Shown here one piece after another: positions 13,108 to 13,559 of a stretch of DNA of 13,559 nucleotides. A program made the position numbers and the translations under genes. The stretch covers positions 1-13,559 of the forward strand of contig CAMWIS010000032.1 of the NCBI GenBank assembly GCA_947174375.1, written 5' to 3'. How positions within the stretch are numbered: position 1 is the stretch's first letter; every line of letters begins with the position of its first letter. The notes beneath the pieces are model-generated. The model was not told the origin of the DNA. It did no database searches and saw only the letters and a program-made list of their open reading frames with translations. The stretch comes from an uncultured Bacteroidales bacterium. GTDB lineage: Bacteria > Bacteroidota > Bacteroidia > Bacteroidales > P3.

Positions 13108-13559
13108 ATGAAAAACAAGGGACGCCGTTGGGCTTTGGGCTTGTTGATGCTCGGTTTGCTGGGGCTTGAAAACGTTTCGGCCGCCGGCTCCTTTTACGAA
13201 TTGAAACGGTCGGACGTGGCCTTTCATGCGGGCGCGGCCTTTCCCGTGGGGAAATTCGGGCGGGCGCCGTTCAGCAGCATCGACTACGGCAACCGTACGC
13301 TCGATTGCGACGGAGCGAAAATAGGCGTGACCTATGGCGTGGCGTTCGATTTCTATGTGTTCAACGAGTATTGCGGTCTTTTCATCACGTTTCAGGGGCA
13401 TTCCAACAAAACGGCGGCCCCGGCCGAGGCTTTCGGGCCTGACCCGGCCACGCAGATGGGCAAGCGGGCCTGGACAACGGATGAAACCGACAAATGGACG
13501 GAGTTCATGGCCATGGCCGGCGGCACGTTCCGCTTCCCGCTGGTGGACTGGCTCGTCGG
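13108..13559 (+). CDS. Second outer-membrane beta-barrel protein (3' end outside window)
   Basis: An open frame of 150 codons runs off the right edge. It begins with a signal peptide (KNKGRRW, hydrophobic core at 9-20, cleavage near NVSA/A at residues 22-26). Then come beta-strand-like segments: VAFHAGAAFPVGKFG at 37-51, GAKIGVTYGVAFDFYVF at 69-85, CGLFITFQG at 89-97, and a further strand near 134-142. Between them, residues about 100-132 are polar, like an extracellular loop. The layout and wording match the preceding gene (GPAIPTGGF against GAAFPVGKF; GAKLGIS against GAKIGVT), so the two are probably tandem paralogues. The gap to the upstream stop is 15 bp, with a weak purine-rich stretch (GAAAGGGAAAA) as possible ribosome binding site. 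The function is unknown. Confidence 0.78.
   Translation, partial: MKNKGRRWALGLLMLGLLGLENVSAAGSFYELKRSDVAFHAGAAFPVGKFGRAPFSSIDYGNRTLDCDGAKIGVTYGVAFDFYVFNEYCGLFITFQGHSNKTAAPAEAFGPDPATQMGKRAWTTDETDKWTEFMAMAGGTFRFPLVDWLV

Noticed and set aside
12178..13401. A 407-codon minus-strand frame opposite the two outer-membrane proteins
   Set aside because: It spans both genes and their intergenic gap and is Arg/His-rich without motifs; the plus-strand genes have signal peptides and a promoter.

Overview
The window looks like chromosomal DNA from a high-GC member of the Bacteroidota, probably order Bacteroidales. Three things support this. Several gene sets are typical of the phylum (DUF5683 next to dapB; rpmG, DUF4295, ftsY, rimO; serC next to serA). 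Promoters are of the Bacteroidota type (TTTG, 19-20 bp, TAnnTTTG). Most genes lack a Shine-Dalgarno sequence. The genus cannot be fixed from this sequence; the GC content would suit a Rikenellaceae-like organism, but that is a guess. There are 14 protein genes, the first and last cut by the window edges. I see no tRNA, rRNA, CRISPR array, insertion sequence or phage gene, and no gene-free stretch longer than about 225 bp.

Layout. (1) 1-4333, plus strand: a DUF5683 membrane protein, dapB (lysine/diaminopimelate synthesis), and a large exported protein that fuses a NagZ-like GH3 beta-N-acetylglucosaminidase to a serine beta-lactamase-like hydrolase. (2) 4247-6024, minus strand: tsaB and anmK overlap by 4 bp and run towards the fusion gene. 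The 3' ends of anmK and the fusion gene overlap by 87 bp. (3) 6201-7019, plus: a DUF2807/GIN beta-helix lipoprotein with its own promoter. (4) 7107-9814, plus: a translation and protein-targeting block of rpmG, DUF4295, ftsY and rimO, with an intrinsic terminator directly before ftsY. (5) 9829-9865: a bidirectional terminator. (6) 9895-12024, minus: the serine biosynthesis pair serC and serA, with a near-consensus promoter and two hairpins between the genes. (7) 12250-13559, plus: two tandem, apparently paralogous outer-membrane beta-barrel proteins, the second cut by the window end.

How the genes work together. DapB makes the precursor of peptidoglycan diaminopimelate, the NagZ fusion trims peptidoglycan fragments, and AnmK phosphorylates the anhydro-MurNAc released, so positions 540-5314 have a cell-wall synthesis and recycling theme. 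RpmG, DUF4295, FtsY and RimO serve the ribosome and co-translational targeting. SerC and SerA carry out two steps from 3-phosphoglycerate to phosphoserine.

I did not find a convincing undescribed multi-gene system; this is mostly core genome. The points most worth checking are the secreted NagZ-hydrolase fusion with its overprinted C-terminus, the SerA with Lys in place of the catalytic His, the palindrome that fills the spacer of the rpmG promoter, the terminator touching ftsY, and the hairpins between serC and serA.
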